Positions 11,720 to 22,560 of a DNA stretch of 64,000 nt are shown here, in pieces. Below the pieces are notes generated by a model, which had not been told where the DNA came from, searched no databases, and saw nothing but the letters and a program-made list of their open reading frames with translations. Position numbers and translations under genes: made by a program. How positions within the stretch are numbered: the stretch's first letter is position 1; each line of letters opens with the position of its first letter. Origin of the DNA: Salvator merianae (Eukaryota; Chordata; Lepidosauria; Squamata; Teiidae); contig QVOM02000112.1 of assembly GCA_003586115.2 (NCBI GenBank), forward strand, positions 50,342,212-50,406,211, read 5' to 3'.

Positions 11720-11900
11720 GGGCCTTTTCACACTTGCTGCTAGCCAGCATCAAGCATGGTTGCTAGTCAAGTGCATCTGCACCTGGCAGAGGCCCAAGCA
11801 GCCAGGAACGGGCTACAGCCATTCACGATTGTGGACACCTGTGGAGCACTAATTAGTGCTTAAACCAAGATTTCATCCATAAGAAGCCACAATCAAGGCT
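11720..11900. mobile_element. MITE fragment with gggccttttcacactt left end
   Basis: It starts with the terminal motif gggccttttcacactt and contains 'ctgtggagcactaatta', as in the 33 kb elements. No matching right end is recognisable, so it is a truncated or strongly diverged copy. The right border is a guess. Confidence 0.5.
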
Positions 11901-12184
11901 AGATGGGAGCAGTAAGCATGGCTGCCTGCACAGGGTCAAGAAGGCTTCTGTCAAACGGATGGAGTTCTGGAGCAGCCTTCCTTATAGATTTCTGTGGGTA
12001 GAAGTCACCCATACAGTATGTGGCCTGGAACTCTGGGTTTTCACAGTCATATGTAAAACTCCCCATGCCAAAACAGTTGTGTGTGATAGAGCTCTGAGGT
12101 TACACCGCCCCTGACAGCTGTGGCCACATACAGACCTGTTCAGTGGAAGAGGCCCTCTTGATAGTGCCACCTTTATCAGAAGTT

Positions 12185-12660
12185 CAGGGTGCAAGGGCAA
12201 ATGAAGGAGCCTTCTCGGTGGTAGCCTCCAGGATGTAGAATGGCCTCCCCTCAGGAGTATATCCAGCCCTTTCACTGCATATATTTAGACACTTCTTTAC
12301 ATTCATCTTTGACTGAAGAAATAGTTTCTCTCTCCTTTCAGGCACTGTTATTTGTTGTTTTAGTGAATGTATTTTGATTATGTTTTTACACTGTAGTTCA
12401 GCGGTAGAGCAAATTGCCTGGAAAACAGAGGGATACGGGTTGGATCCTCAGCCTCTCCCTGGAAGTAGGCGATGGCCAACCACTTCTGTATCTCTGCCAG
12501 GAAAACTGCACAGAGGTGCCCATGGAAGTGCTTACGCAGTCAACCAGGAGTTGGACATAACTTGGTGGTAATCACCACCACCACCAATTGTTTTCCTTGT
12601 AACTACCCTGAGACCTCTAGGTATAGGGCAGGATAGAAATAAACACATAAATAAATAAAA
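12185..12660 (+). mobile_element. L2-type LINE 3' end split by a SINE
   Basis: The left part holds 'ccttctcggtggtagcctccagga' and 'tggcctcccctcagg', matching the L2 coding end. The right part, after the SINE, holds 'ttccttgtaactaccctgagacctc', 'tatagggcaggatag' and '(aaat)n', the L2 tail. The two halves flank the SINE at 12388-12587 and read continuously when it is removed. Confidence 0.7.
12388..12587 (+). mobile_element. Sauria-type SINE inserted in L2
   Basis: Well preserved. The A-box region is 'gtagttcagcggtagagc' and the B-box region 'gggttggatcc'. The tail includes 'cacttctgtatctctgcc', 'aggaaaactgcacagagg' and 'ggagttggacataa', ending in a CAC repeat at about 12570-12583. Its insertion between the two parts of an L2 tail makes it the younger of the two. 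Confidence 0.85.
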
Positions 12661-13299
12661 TACGGTACACAACTCTGCTCCCCAGCAGATCCTGTATCAG
12701 CATGAAATGGCCTTATGGATGCTGGTATAACTCATCTCTCAGAAGATTGTTTAGGGTGTATGGATAAAGGCAAGGCAAAATAGACCTTGAAGCAACACAT
12801 TAAGATTTTCAAAGGCTTCTGCAGAAGTAAATGGGGCCGACTGATTACACTTTAGCTAATTTGCTATGAGAGGTTGTTCTCAGGAGTTAAACTGAATTTG
12901 CTAGAAAGTGCAGTAATAAACAGTCACTAGAAAGAAATTCCCTATGCAAATTGTGTGCCAGTCAACACAGAAGAAGTGGAATCTTTACATCTTTTTTTAA
13001 ACCGTTGTTGAAAACAGTGAACGTCTTAAAATAGACAATGTTGGAAGTAATTAAAAATAAATACCTAATGAAAACACTACAATAGCACATACTCTTGTTT
13101 TTATCAGGGGTTAATAATAAGCCCACAGGTGTGTACCTGAGTTTCTGGTGGCCACTGAAGAAAAGGCTCTGAAGAAAAAGAGAAAGCTCTCTGTTAAGTG
13201 ATAAAATAAGCATTCCAGTTTGCACTACATTTGAACTGTTTTTAATGAAGCATGAATAAAGCTATTAGTATTGGAACTTCTGATTTTTAGGGCTCATAT

Positions 13300-13475
13300 C
13301 AGCACCGGTTACTCTATTTTATGAGTTAATGAGTCTAATAAAAGCTGAATCTGAATCACAGCATCTCCAATCCTTGAACTTGCTCCAGCATGATAAGCCA
13401 GTCAATGCTATCAAAACAGATGAAGAATCAAGGAGAATCAATAGGATTACACTTCTCTTGCCCCTTTCCCAAAAT
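13300..13475 (-). pseudogene. L2-type LINE reverse transcriptase scrap, minus strand
   Basis: The reverse complement contains a frame-shifted version of the 'LDLSAAFDTVDH..LL..L...G' segment: here L-D-S-S-S-V then F-D-S-I-D-W-L-I-M-L-E. This is the first catalytic Asp region of LINE reverse transcriptases. Very degenerate. Confidence 0.4.
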
Positions 13476-13497
13476 GCGTATCAACTGGAGTGACGAT

Positions 13498-13870
13498 GGC
13501 CATTTCTGCACAGTCCCTTAATCCAGATTAATGGCCTGCCTAGTAAGGTTTTGGCCCGGATAGATCCACACATTGATGCAGACCTATGAGGTCCTGCCCC
13601 CCACTGATCCACTCTGTCTGCTTTAGCTGGAGCATGATGCTGATCAAGGAGGTGCTGACGGGGATTACTGGTAAACCTGTTTAATTGGGTCTACCAGCAG
13701 ACCTGATCCAAAACACGTGAAGCACACAGAAGATATCCCTCCAGTGTTCGGGACTACCAGGGGTTGCATTTCAGTGACATGCAATAGCACGTCACCAAAA
13801 TGTGTTGCCCGGAGACCCCAAGGCTAGGGAGTCTGGCTCTGAAGTGGGGAGGTAAATGCAGAAATGGTCC
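13498..13870. mobile_element. MITE, about 373 bp
   Basis: Termini ggccatttctgcacag and atgcagaaatggtcc are imperfect inverted repeats of the window-wide GGGCC(T/C)TTTCTGCAC type. Internal phrases 'gatccaaaacacgtgaagcac', 'gggactaccaggggttgcat' and 'accaaaatgtgttgcc' recur at 9.2, 27.7 and 35.0 kb, which defines a subfamily. Non-coding. Confidence 0.75.
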
Positions 13871-14982
13871 ATAGCAGCTTCAATGCCATTAAAATGGGTC
13901 TATATATTCCATTCCATCCAAGCATGCCTGCAACTGGAATGTTACCAAGAGTGGGGGATTCGTCAGTAAGCAACAATGATTCCTTATTTGTGGACTCACA
14001 CAGGAGAGAGTATACCATAGACTCCTCAAGGGCTAATAGCACTTCCCACATTTAGGGATTCATAACTCTTTGGACACACTCAACCATACCACTATGGCTT
14101 GCTTTAATGAGCTGTTTCACAAATAAAGGCAAATACATCAAAACAGTGTATCACTGGCATGGCTCATAGCATTTAAGCTCCCAGCAAATCCATTAAGAGA
14201 ATAGTCCTCAGTGAAATACTGCACTGTCTTCTGTGGTAACCCACAACTGCTTTAAGCATCCGACTTCTATGAACAAGCTGTTCACTTATTCAGTATCTCT
14301 GCAGACTTCAAATGGCTATTCAAGACAATACTCTTTTTTAAAAAATAGAGATTGTTCTTAAGATCTTCTAGACATTCTGTATTCAAATGCAGCTCTATTT
14401 CCCAAGTCCAGACAATATTTGACCTCTTTCCACTGAGAAACCACAATGGCTCCATTTAGATATCCTAACAAACCACGGTTTATCATGAGAGGTGTGTGTC
14501 TACCTTGCTCTCAGATTAGTGTACATTCTCCTCCTCTAGCATGGTAATAAGGAGGAGTGTGAAGCTTTAATCTTCTTTTTTAAAACTGAGAGTATGTCAA
14601 GTCATCTTAAAGACCTTTTGTACAACCAATAGTGAAACAAGCTTGCTATCGTCAGTGTTTTAAAATAGAAATAATACAAGTATAATATAAATATCTTATC
14701 TTGTTGTATATGAAGTTTTTCATGTAAAATCCAAGCAACTCACTGTAGGCATTAACAGACATGCAGAGAATTTAAAATCTCAATTTCAAGGGAATTCTTT
14801 AAAAAGATAATATTTTTGCACCCTAATTCGCAGCATTAAAAGTAACATTTTCTATGTTTTCATTCCTCTCCATTGCACACTGAAAATTGCACAATTCTCA
14901 GGCTGAGAGGAATGAAACTTAGGATGGAAGTAGTAAAATATAACTTCCTGTCCAAACTTATGAGGCCAGAACATTAATCAGT

Positions 14983-15262
14983 GGGCCTTTCTGCACTTTA
15001 AGATAGTGAGCGTGCCTGACAAAGTGTCTCTGCACTTTTTGAAGCCCTGCATGATTTGGAGCAGCCTACAGCTGCTCTTGATCATGGTTAGCTGTGGAGA
15101 CCTAAATTGTGTTCCACAGCTTGACCGGAAGCAGCTATCAACTGCATTCACACCAACTTCTGGATGCTTTCTGCAGTGCGAATGCTGTTATCCTGCTTGC
15201 ATTCAAGTCTAGGGCCCCACAGTGTATACGGCGTCCACACTGTGGGGTCCATTCCATCTTTG
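14983..15262. mobile_element. MITE lacking its right end
   Basis: The left terminus is gggcctttctgcacttta. The interior matches the 32.96 kb element: 'cagctgctcttgat', 'ctgtggagac', 'aatgctgttatcctgc', 'gtccacactgtggggtcc', 'attccatctt'. The right inverted repeat is absent, and sequence passes directly into a CR1 3' end. Confidence 0.7.
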
Positions 15263-15372
15263 CCTTTGTCTTCTGCTTTAGACTGCCCAGAAGCAATTGG
15301 TGGGCCACTGTGTGAAACAGGATGCTGAACTAGATGGGCTGTTTTCTGATCCAGCAGAGCTCCTTGTGTGTC
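15263..15372 (+). mobile_element. CR1-type LINE 3' end
   Basis: 'gcctttgtcttctgc', 'gcccagaagcaattggtggg' and 'ccactgtgtgaaacaggatg' followed by 'gaactagatgggct' are the hallmark end of reptilian CR1 elements. It is only 110 bp and joins a truncated MITE on its left. Confidence 0.75.
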
Positions 15373-17370
15373 CTTAACCCAGACAATAGTTCCCCAATCC
15401 AGCTTTTTTCCAGTATTCCATTGATCTCCAACCTTTTTTCACTTGCGTACCCCTTGGCAATCTATTTCCATAAATTATACCTTTCATAATAATTGCTGTT
15501 ATTTCAGATTTATTTGTTATAACTGCAAGAATCCTTTTCTGCCATTATTCAATTTTTTCATGTACTCCTAAGTGTCCTGGTTTGTACACCCCTAGGGATA
15601 CATATATCCCAGGTTGTGAATCACTGTGGTATTCCATAGATCTTTTTCTGGAAATGTACTTCCTGATTGCACTTACACCTGATCTTTCAAAAAACCTTTT
15701 CCATAAGGCAATTTGTAATGAAATATTAAAAGCCCAAAGATCAATATAGATGATACAAAAGGGAAAGAAGCAGCACATTGTCAAGAAAAGCCTAACATTT
15801 TTTTTAAAAAAAGATGCTTCATATACCACAGGAAATAAAATAGATTTTATCCAGTGGTACAAAACTATTAGAATGAAATAGATTTATTTAAATATTTATT
15901 TTATTGTTTTTTTTAAATATTCATTTTATTATTGTTACTTTTAAAAATATGTTCAAGCATAAATTATTACGTATCTTTAAATGTAATTTAAAAAATTAGT
16001 TCTTAAAAATAAGTTATGTTGAAAGCTAAAAGAAAAAAAGAATGAGTAGCAGGAAAGCTCTACCACACCCAAACATAGTAAGTATCAAAATATTCCCTCT
16101 CCAGCACCCACCTATTGCCCTGAAGAAGCAAGAGTTTAATGCACATGTAAGTTTATACAGATAAAATTGTATAAACTTACATTCTGAGACAAAGCAGTAC
16201 ATATTTTTTATTTAAGACATTTGTAGATTGGTACAACACGTTTTGACCTCAAGAGATCACTGTTGGATCAATAGCAAAACCAGGCTAATCTGCCAATATG
16301 CAAAGCTGGCTGGCAGCAAACTCTGATCTCATCTCACCAGTTCATCCTGACTAAAAAGCGAGATGAGACCTACAAGAGCATAAAAATCTCAAGCAGGCTA
16401 AAAAAAGGAACAAATGCTCTCAAGAGATCCTTTAGAAACTGGGTTATTAGGGCAAAAGTAGTAATCATCAGAACTATTAATTCTGCTTTTTTTGAGGCAA
16501 ATCAGAGATCTATTTCAGGGATGTACTATCAAGAGCAAATCATTGTCTCAAAGGCTTCCTAACTTTTACTGCGTCAACCACACTATGTACAATTTAACTT
16601 AATACTTTTACACAGGAAAAGAAAAACCCTCAACATTTCTAACAACATTGGAAATATGACTATAATTATAAACACCATTAGATTAGGGCAGAAAAGGATG
16701 GTCTTTCAGAGGAAGTAAAAAAGTATATAAGGATCTAGAATTTTTCCTATCTTTAACTTGAACATTTTTTTTGGGGGGGGGGAACTGCCTGGAAATTAAA
16801 TACTTTCTGTATTAATGTTTCCTTGCTCATTTCTTATGATTATACTTATGAATGACTTATGACTGAATTAAACCTAAATGTTCTCAGATAGGTGGGTGGT
16901 TAAGAGAAATGAAAATAATAATAATTAAAAAATTACTTCTAATAATTTTAATTGTGTTGGGCCTCATCATTAAAAATGGTAGCATGCATTCTAAAATTCT
17001 CTACAGACAGTGCAAATCTATAATTAAGGTGGAACTGTACATCCACCAGGATCTATGTTTCTAGGTCAATAATTTGACCATAAACAGAAATATCTTAGTT
17101 GATAATACAAAAATAATCATAAACCCCGTATCTATGTAGAACATTCAAAGATGAACTTTCCAGTTGTTATGTGGCTACTTAAACTATGCAACAGAGACTC
17201 AAGGGAAAAAATTAAAATTAAGAAGTGTTGATGTGGAATGTGACAGCAGTAGCAACTGGCTAGAAAAAAAACAGAATTCTTCTGCAGTATCTAGCACCTC
17301 TTACCTTTCATTTCCACATTCCTCACAGAACATTTGTCTAAAAATCCAAGCTCTGCAAGCAAGTGCTAAT
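15373..17370. other. AT-rich non-coding stretch
   Basis: No gene. Around 15428-15630 phrases such as 'ccaaccttttttcacttgcgtacccct' (17 bases shared as its core) and, inverted, 'gtacacccctaggg' suggest an unidentified palindromic element. 15890-16010 is extremely AT-rich. A perfect small hairpin occurs at 16145-16182. Confidence 0.5.
16145..16182. repeat. Perfect 14-bp inverted repeat
   Basis: Arms atgtaagtttatac and gtataaacttacat surround a 10-base loop (agataaaatt). It could be the core of a decayed MITE or a chance palindrome in AT-rich DNA. Confidence 0.8.
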
Positions 17371-17452
17371 ACAAGAGTACTGTAACCCACCCTGAAACCT
17401 TCAGGTATAGGGAAGGGATGGGGATATAAATATTAACATAAATAAATACAGA
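17370..17452 (+). repeat. L2-like LINE or SINE 3' tail
   Basis: 'ctgtaacccaccctgaaac', 'cttcaggtataggg' and 'aacataaataaataca' match the L2 tail pattern seen at 8.1 and 12.6 kb. No body is recognisable upstream. Confidence 0.55.
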
Positions 17453-18335
17453 TGGAGAACCATCCAATGTTTCAAGATATTGTATATCCAATTCGGGGGG
17501 GGGGGCTCAAAAAGACACATGATCCAACTGTACAAAGAAGGAAACAAACTCACAAGAATCGGTTACATAGTATAAGATACTACTTACCAGTACAGGTAGT
17601 AGGTTAAAGCCAATACAATCAGCGTAGCACAAACTCCAGCTAACATACATACTCCCATTTGATTTGTCAACATCTTTTCAATTCACTAGTATTCACGAAA
17701 CAAGTCAATTATGATAGGCAAAATGCAACAAAAAAACCCAGGAAGATGTCAGCCTCTACTTGAAGAACAAATCAGTCCTGACAAGAAAGAAGGATTATGA
17801 TGACAAGAGCACACTGTGATAAATTTGGAAACACTGCTGCTACTAAAAGCGTCCACCCAGCAAAAAAAAAAAGAAAAAACAGTGCCTGCTTGAACTGTCA
17901 CAGCAGCATTTCTGTAAAACCAGCCAGGTTTGGAAAGCTCTAGCACTACAAGAAATCAACATAACATGGAAATGAGTGAATAAAATGGCAAATATCTTCC
18001 ATTAAGCAGACTGTCAGTGTCAACATACTGACTCCTTGCCCTAATCCAATAATCCCCTTAAGGGAAATTGCCATGCTATACCTTGCAAGAATAGCTTTCA
18101 ATGTCTGGTGAACAGAGGGATATCACAAAGCAGACAGTATATAAACATGCCTCAAACATACTTTCAAAAGCCTGTCTCCTTTTAAAGGCTTTTGTTCCCT
18201 TTCCTAATAGATAAAGATATTATACACATAATCACTGAAGCAAATTCACAGGAACAGGGCAAAACATTGACCTCATAAAACATAACGCAAGAATGGGAAT
18301 TTTAGAAAGAATAATATTATGAGTAAGGCTTCTTC
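17453..18335. other. Non-coding stretch
   Basis: A G run lies at about 17496-17505. No gene or repeat is recognised. Confidence 0.5.
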
Positions 18336-18337
18336 CA

Positions 18338-18408
18338 GCCATTGCTTACTTATTCTGGAATATCCATGCTTTATTCCAGATTATCGAAATATAGCAGAAT
18401 AAGTAAGT
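18338..18408. repeat. Palindromic AT-rich repeat, copy 2
   Basis: Shares 'cattgcttacttattc', 'ggaatatccatgcttt' and 'atatagcagaataag' with the 1.88 kb element, although the palindrome is less complete here. The arms meet around 'aatatccatgctttattcc'. Confidence 0.6.
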
Positions 18409-18639
18409 GACATCTGCATGCACCCTAAGTTTATGTCCTGGAAACCGTCCAGCTGAATTTCAATTAAAAAATGCTGTTATCGAGGAATGCAAACAATACA
18501 AACAAAGAAGAATTACACATTGTTTTTAGAAACAGTACAGCTGAGCTGATCATCCAATATTTATCTATGATTTCATATTCTATCAGATTTCAAATTGTTT
18601 TTTTAAAATTAGAAAAGATTTAAAAAGTCTGTACCTGTG

Positions 18640-19500
18640 TTGTTATCTCATAATAACACTTAATGTTAGGACATCCCCACCTACCTCTGCTGTTATATTT
18701 ATAAATTACCTGTTTGGGAAATTATAGGATTTTTTCCTAAAGCAAATTCTAAAAATAATTTATTTCATGTTTTTAAGAGCTAAGGAAGTATAATTATTGG
18801 AATAATGCAAATTAAAGGCAATATGTTAGGACATAACTTCATCATTATTGCCACTATTTTTCTGATAATTTTTTATCCACTCAAGATTTCAACCCTTTTT
18901 CAATTTTTTGCATCAGCGTTATATGATTTAATGTAATTTATCATCTGGTCTTGGAATAACAATACCTAAATAAGTTAAATGTTTATTAGTTATGCTGAAT
19001 CCAGGTTTTCCCTGAACCTATAATTTTGGATCCATGTTAAAAAAAAAAATCAGTTTTTGATACATTAACCTTCAGACCAGAATATTCTCTAAATACCACT
19101 TGTTCCTTAATCAGTTTGGCAATTGCCACCGCTGTTAGAATTAAATATTAATATATAATCTGCACATACATTTAATGTTATTTCTTTATTTGCAATTTTA
19201 TATCCTTTAATCTCAATGTTTTGTTTTTTGGGGGGAAGCCAGTGGTTAAATAACTAAGGTAAATAACAATGAAGAAAGAGGCAGCCTCACCTAGTTCCAT
19301 GATCTAATTTAAAGGAAGGGGACTTTAAAACTATTAACAATTAAGAATGAACAAGCAGCATAAAAATATCTTATTACATTAGTAAACTCCACCCTGTATT
19401 TAAATGATCTAAAATATCAAGGAGAAAGTCCTGCGATACTGAACCAAATGCTTTACATAAATCTACTGCAAGCAAAACCAATGGTTTCTTGTTAGTTTTA
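18640..19500 (-). pseudogene. L1-type LINE ORF2 reverse transcriptase remnant, minus strand
   Basis: The reverse complement near 19480-19430 reads V-L-L-A-V-D-L-C-K-A-F-G-S-V, the L1 'DAEKAFDSV' catalytic region. Near 19190-19140 it reads I-K-G-Y-K-I-A-N-K-E-I-T-L-N-V-C-A-D-Y-I-L-I, corresponding to 'KGYKI....LSLFADDILIF'; the active-site ADD has become ADY. Near 19000-18940 'T-Y-L-G-I-V-I-P-R' matches the post-catalytic 'YLGI.I'. Stops and shifts show it is dead. Confidence 0.75.
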
Positions 19501-20470
19501 CAGTCATTAAAAAAAAGTTTTTAAACAATACAGAGATATTTCTGAAATCTAACATATTCTGGTGCGAGTGTTGGCCTCTTATCAAATATTTGTTCGGAAG
19601 AGAGGAGATTTTTTTTTCTCGCCCATACAGCATGTTCTGAGAATGAAAGCATCATACTTAGAAACACACAAACAAATGCTGATCAAAGAACGGTTCAGAG
19701 AGATCAAAGGGAAGTTTCTAATAAAGCCATGCCTCTCTACCAATGGAAGTGTTCCATGGATCATCACACACACCTTTACCTTCTAGCACATACTTCCTGC
19801 CCCACTATAAAAAATAAAAACGCCTGTGTTTTCCCAATTAATACCAAGATGATTTATAATCTTTTCAATCTAACATCCATGGGAACTGAACATTAAAGTT
19901 GTTTTTCAAATGAAAAGAAAATCATCCTGTAGAGGAGCATAATGAGATACAGAGCCTGCTAAAGTACAATCCAAAATTCCTGGAGACAAGAGACAAAAAC
20001 ACTGCATCTGTCACTGATTATTTTCCAAGTAGAATTGATTGGAGTTGCAGAACAGAAATTTGCAATAATTGCTTGCTTGGGGAAGAGATTATTTTAAATT
20101 TCCAGAGTCTAAAATTATAGTACTAAACATTTAACAGTGATTTTATAATTTCACCCTTTGAATATTAAAGAGAAAGACTTTAAAATAAAAACCTATTATT
20201 AAAGTAAAATGGTTTCTGTCTCAGGTGAGCAATCAACTAGTTCTTTTGAAGTGAACAAAATAACCAATATTAATTACTATACAGAGTGTTAGATACTGTA
20301 TATATTGACAATTATATTACTGTATATATTATTCAGATCACTTTGACTTCCTAATTTTTTATTATCATTCAAACAATAAAAACATTATTAACATTATTAA
20401 CAATACAACTTGCAACTAGATAACTACATATATAAGTAAGATAGAGGTATATGAGTGACCTTATAAAGAA
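19501..20470. other. AT-rich non-coding stretch
   Basis: No gene recognised. The overlapping 60-75 residue frames near 19.6 kb resemble nothing known to me. 20270-20340 has two 'actgtatatatt' words in a TA-rich tract. Confidence 0.5.
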
Positions 20471-20484
20471 TAACTAATTTTTTC

Positions 20485-21110
20485 AAACTACTCATTGGGT
20501 TGTGGCGTTAAGATGGCTTTTGGTATTTCTATGTTGATTCTTCTGATTGTTTGCCAATTGATCCCAGCCAGATTCTTAGTGGATGGTAGTCCAGGGTTAC
20601 AAAGTTCAAGCGAATTCTTAAGAAGGCTTGCCAAGTAGTGTAGAATGTTGATTCCTATGTGATTTCTGGAGATAGATGCAACTGACCTGTGGTATATGTT
20701 GCCGTAGACCATAAGAAATAGTTATTAATAGGTGAGTGCTGGCTGGTCTTCTGACTTCCACTTTGAAGTGATGACATGTTTGGCTGATGCTAGCATGATG
20801 TCAAGCGTAGTTTTTGTTGGTTGGGGAAAGATAGGAGATGGATAGGAACAAAGTAAACACAATTCTGAGGACCACTGAATATTGGTTTTGTGAATCATTG
20901 AAATTTCAGTCTGTACCAACTCCCAGAAAGTGTAGATGATATGGAAGACCCACCATAAATGATAGTAAGTTCCTTTACTGGCTTTTCATTGCCAACACAG
21001 TGGTGTGATATGTTTGGGTATATAGGTAAGTTGAACAGGAGTCCAATGCCATTTGTGTAGGATTTTCAATTGAAGTCCATTTAAATTGGAGGAGACTGTG
21101 TTGGGGTTTT
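20485..21110 (-). pseudogene. L1-type LINE ORF2 C-terminal remnant, minus strand
   Basis: In the reverse complement, 'Y-H-L-W-W-V' after a Cys/Trp pair, then a 'LASAKHVITSKWKSEDQPAL'-like segment at about 20790-20730, match the L1 ORF2 tail. The consensus there is 'YHMWWSCP' followed by 'LIAAAR..IA..WK....P....W'. It lies on the wrong side of the 18.6-19.5 kb reverse transcriptase piece to be the same insertion, so it is a separate or rearranged copy. Confidence 0.6.
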
Positions 21111-21819
21111 GCTTTATTATTAAGTCTCAGGTATGCTCAGGCAGTGGATGCTGAAAGTCAAGTTCACAGGAGGAACACACTGCTGAAAGAGAGTGGCCTT
21201 GGTACAAATGTAGACAAGAACATATTTTTACAACATCTGAGTTTACTGAATTATATTGTTGCTTGAACGATTGAAATAGTGTTAATGATCAAGTTGCATG
21301 TTGTTTGACTATAAGAACATCTAGGAAGTGCAGCATACTTCATGCCACTAACCAATTTCCTGGAGATAAGGTAAGTACATATTTCAATATTTGTTTGTTT
21401 CTTATTGTCCCTGTGGGCATATAGAAAACTTTGACTTTATAATATTAACACCAACCCCAGAATCCTTCACCCAAACTGTAAGGGTATATTAAAAAGTTCA
21501 GAGCAATTACTATACTTGTGAATACAAATAACCAAGAATATATCCAAGAAACTGAATTTTGTGATCCACTGAACAACAATTCTAGTATCAAAATAACTGG
21601 ATACTAGAGATAATTGTGGCCATAAACAGTAAAGCTTTGTTGTCTACTTGCTTGCAAATGGCTCCACAATCTGTTTAAAAATTGGGAAACAGTTCCAGAC
21701 TCTGGGCTTTAGCAGCAGAATCTTCCTAGAATTAGAGGAAATAACCTTTTGTCTCCAGAGCACCCTAACACACTCAAAATTCTGCCCAAGAGGCAGTGTT
21801 GAGTTTCAGAACCACTTCC

Positions 21820-22205
21820 ACGCATGAAAAGCGCTAAGATAGCGGCAACAACAGTGGCAGCAAACAACAGACCACATAAAAAGTTACTTCAGCAGGTATG
21901 TCAGGATTCAATAAAAGCTCTGGAAAATAGATTTGACCTGGTAGAAGAACATCTGTCTTCCTTCTCAAACACTGTTTCAGAGGTATAGAAAACTGTGCAA
22001 CTGACAACTTTGACAACTTGGTTAAAAATAATGATTGAATTTTTACATTGAGTGAATAGTTGTTTGTATTTTTTTAAAAATTAGGTCACAGATGTTTGGA
22101 ATAGAATGAGACAGCCTAACATTCATGTGAGGGGGATTTCAGAAAAACGAGAAGGCGCAAATATATTGGAGTTGGCACCCAATGTTTTATATGCAAAATT
22201 CCTTG
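21820..22205 (+). pseudogene. L1-type LINE ORF1 remnant
   Basis: Plus-strand frames read '...LENRFDLVEEHLSSLSNTVSE', a coiled-coil-like stretch. Near 22110 they read R-Q-P-N-I-H-V-R-G-I-S-E-K-R-E-G-A-N-I, matching the conserved 'RRNNIRIRGIPE..EG.N' start of the L1 ORF1 RNA-recognition region. ORF1 proteins bind L1 RNA. Stops and a low-complexity T tract interrupt it. Confidence 0.65.
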
Positions 22206-22289
22206 TGTTGTATTGTTGCAGAGTTAGACTAATCAGACTAGTGAAAATGATTCAGTGACTTACTTATACAGGTAAGACAACTGATAAAA

Positions 22290-22560
22290 AGTCTTAAGTA
22301 ACAAGTGGCACAGTGGGCTCTGGGTTCCAATTCCTGCTTTGCCATGAAATCTCATTGGTTCCTCCCAGCTATGTGTAAAATAACCTCACTGCCTTGTGAG
22401 TGCCTTTGGAAACAGAAAGTCTAAGGGAGTAAACCCTGACAAAAAACCCAGAGTAGAGAACTGAGGAGGATGGACAGGTCATCTTTCCAGCAGCTCCTAC
22501 CCTGAGACCATGTGGTACAGGGTGGAATAAAAATGAAAAGAAATAATAAAGTATTTATTG
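22290..22560 (+). mobile_element. tRNA-type SINE with L2-like tail
   Basis: 'gggctctgggttccaattcctgctttgcc' contains a B-box-like ggttccaattcc. It is followed by 'atgaaatctcattgg', a region rich in 'cctcactg', then 'ctaccctgagacca' and 'gggtggaataaaaatg'. This resembles the common lizard SINE with a 'gccatgaa.ctcactggg' body and an L2-like tail. The 5' end (A box) is degraded. Confidence 0.5.
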
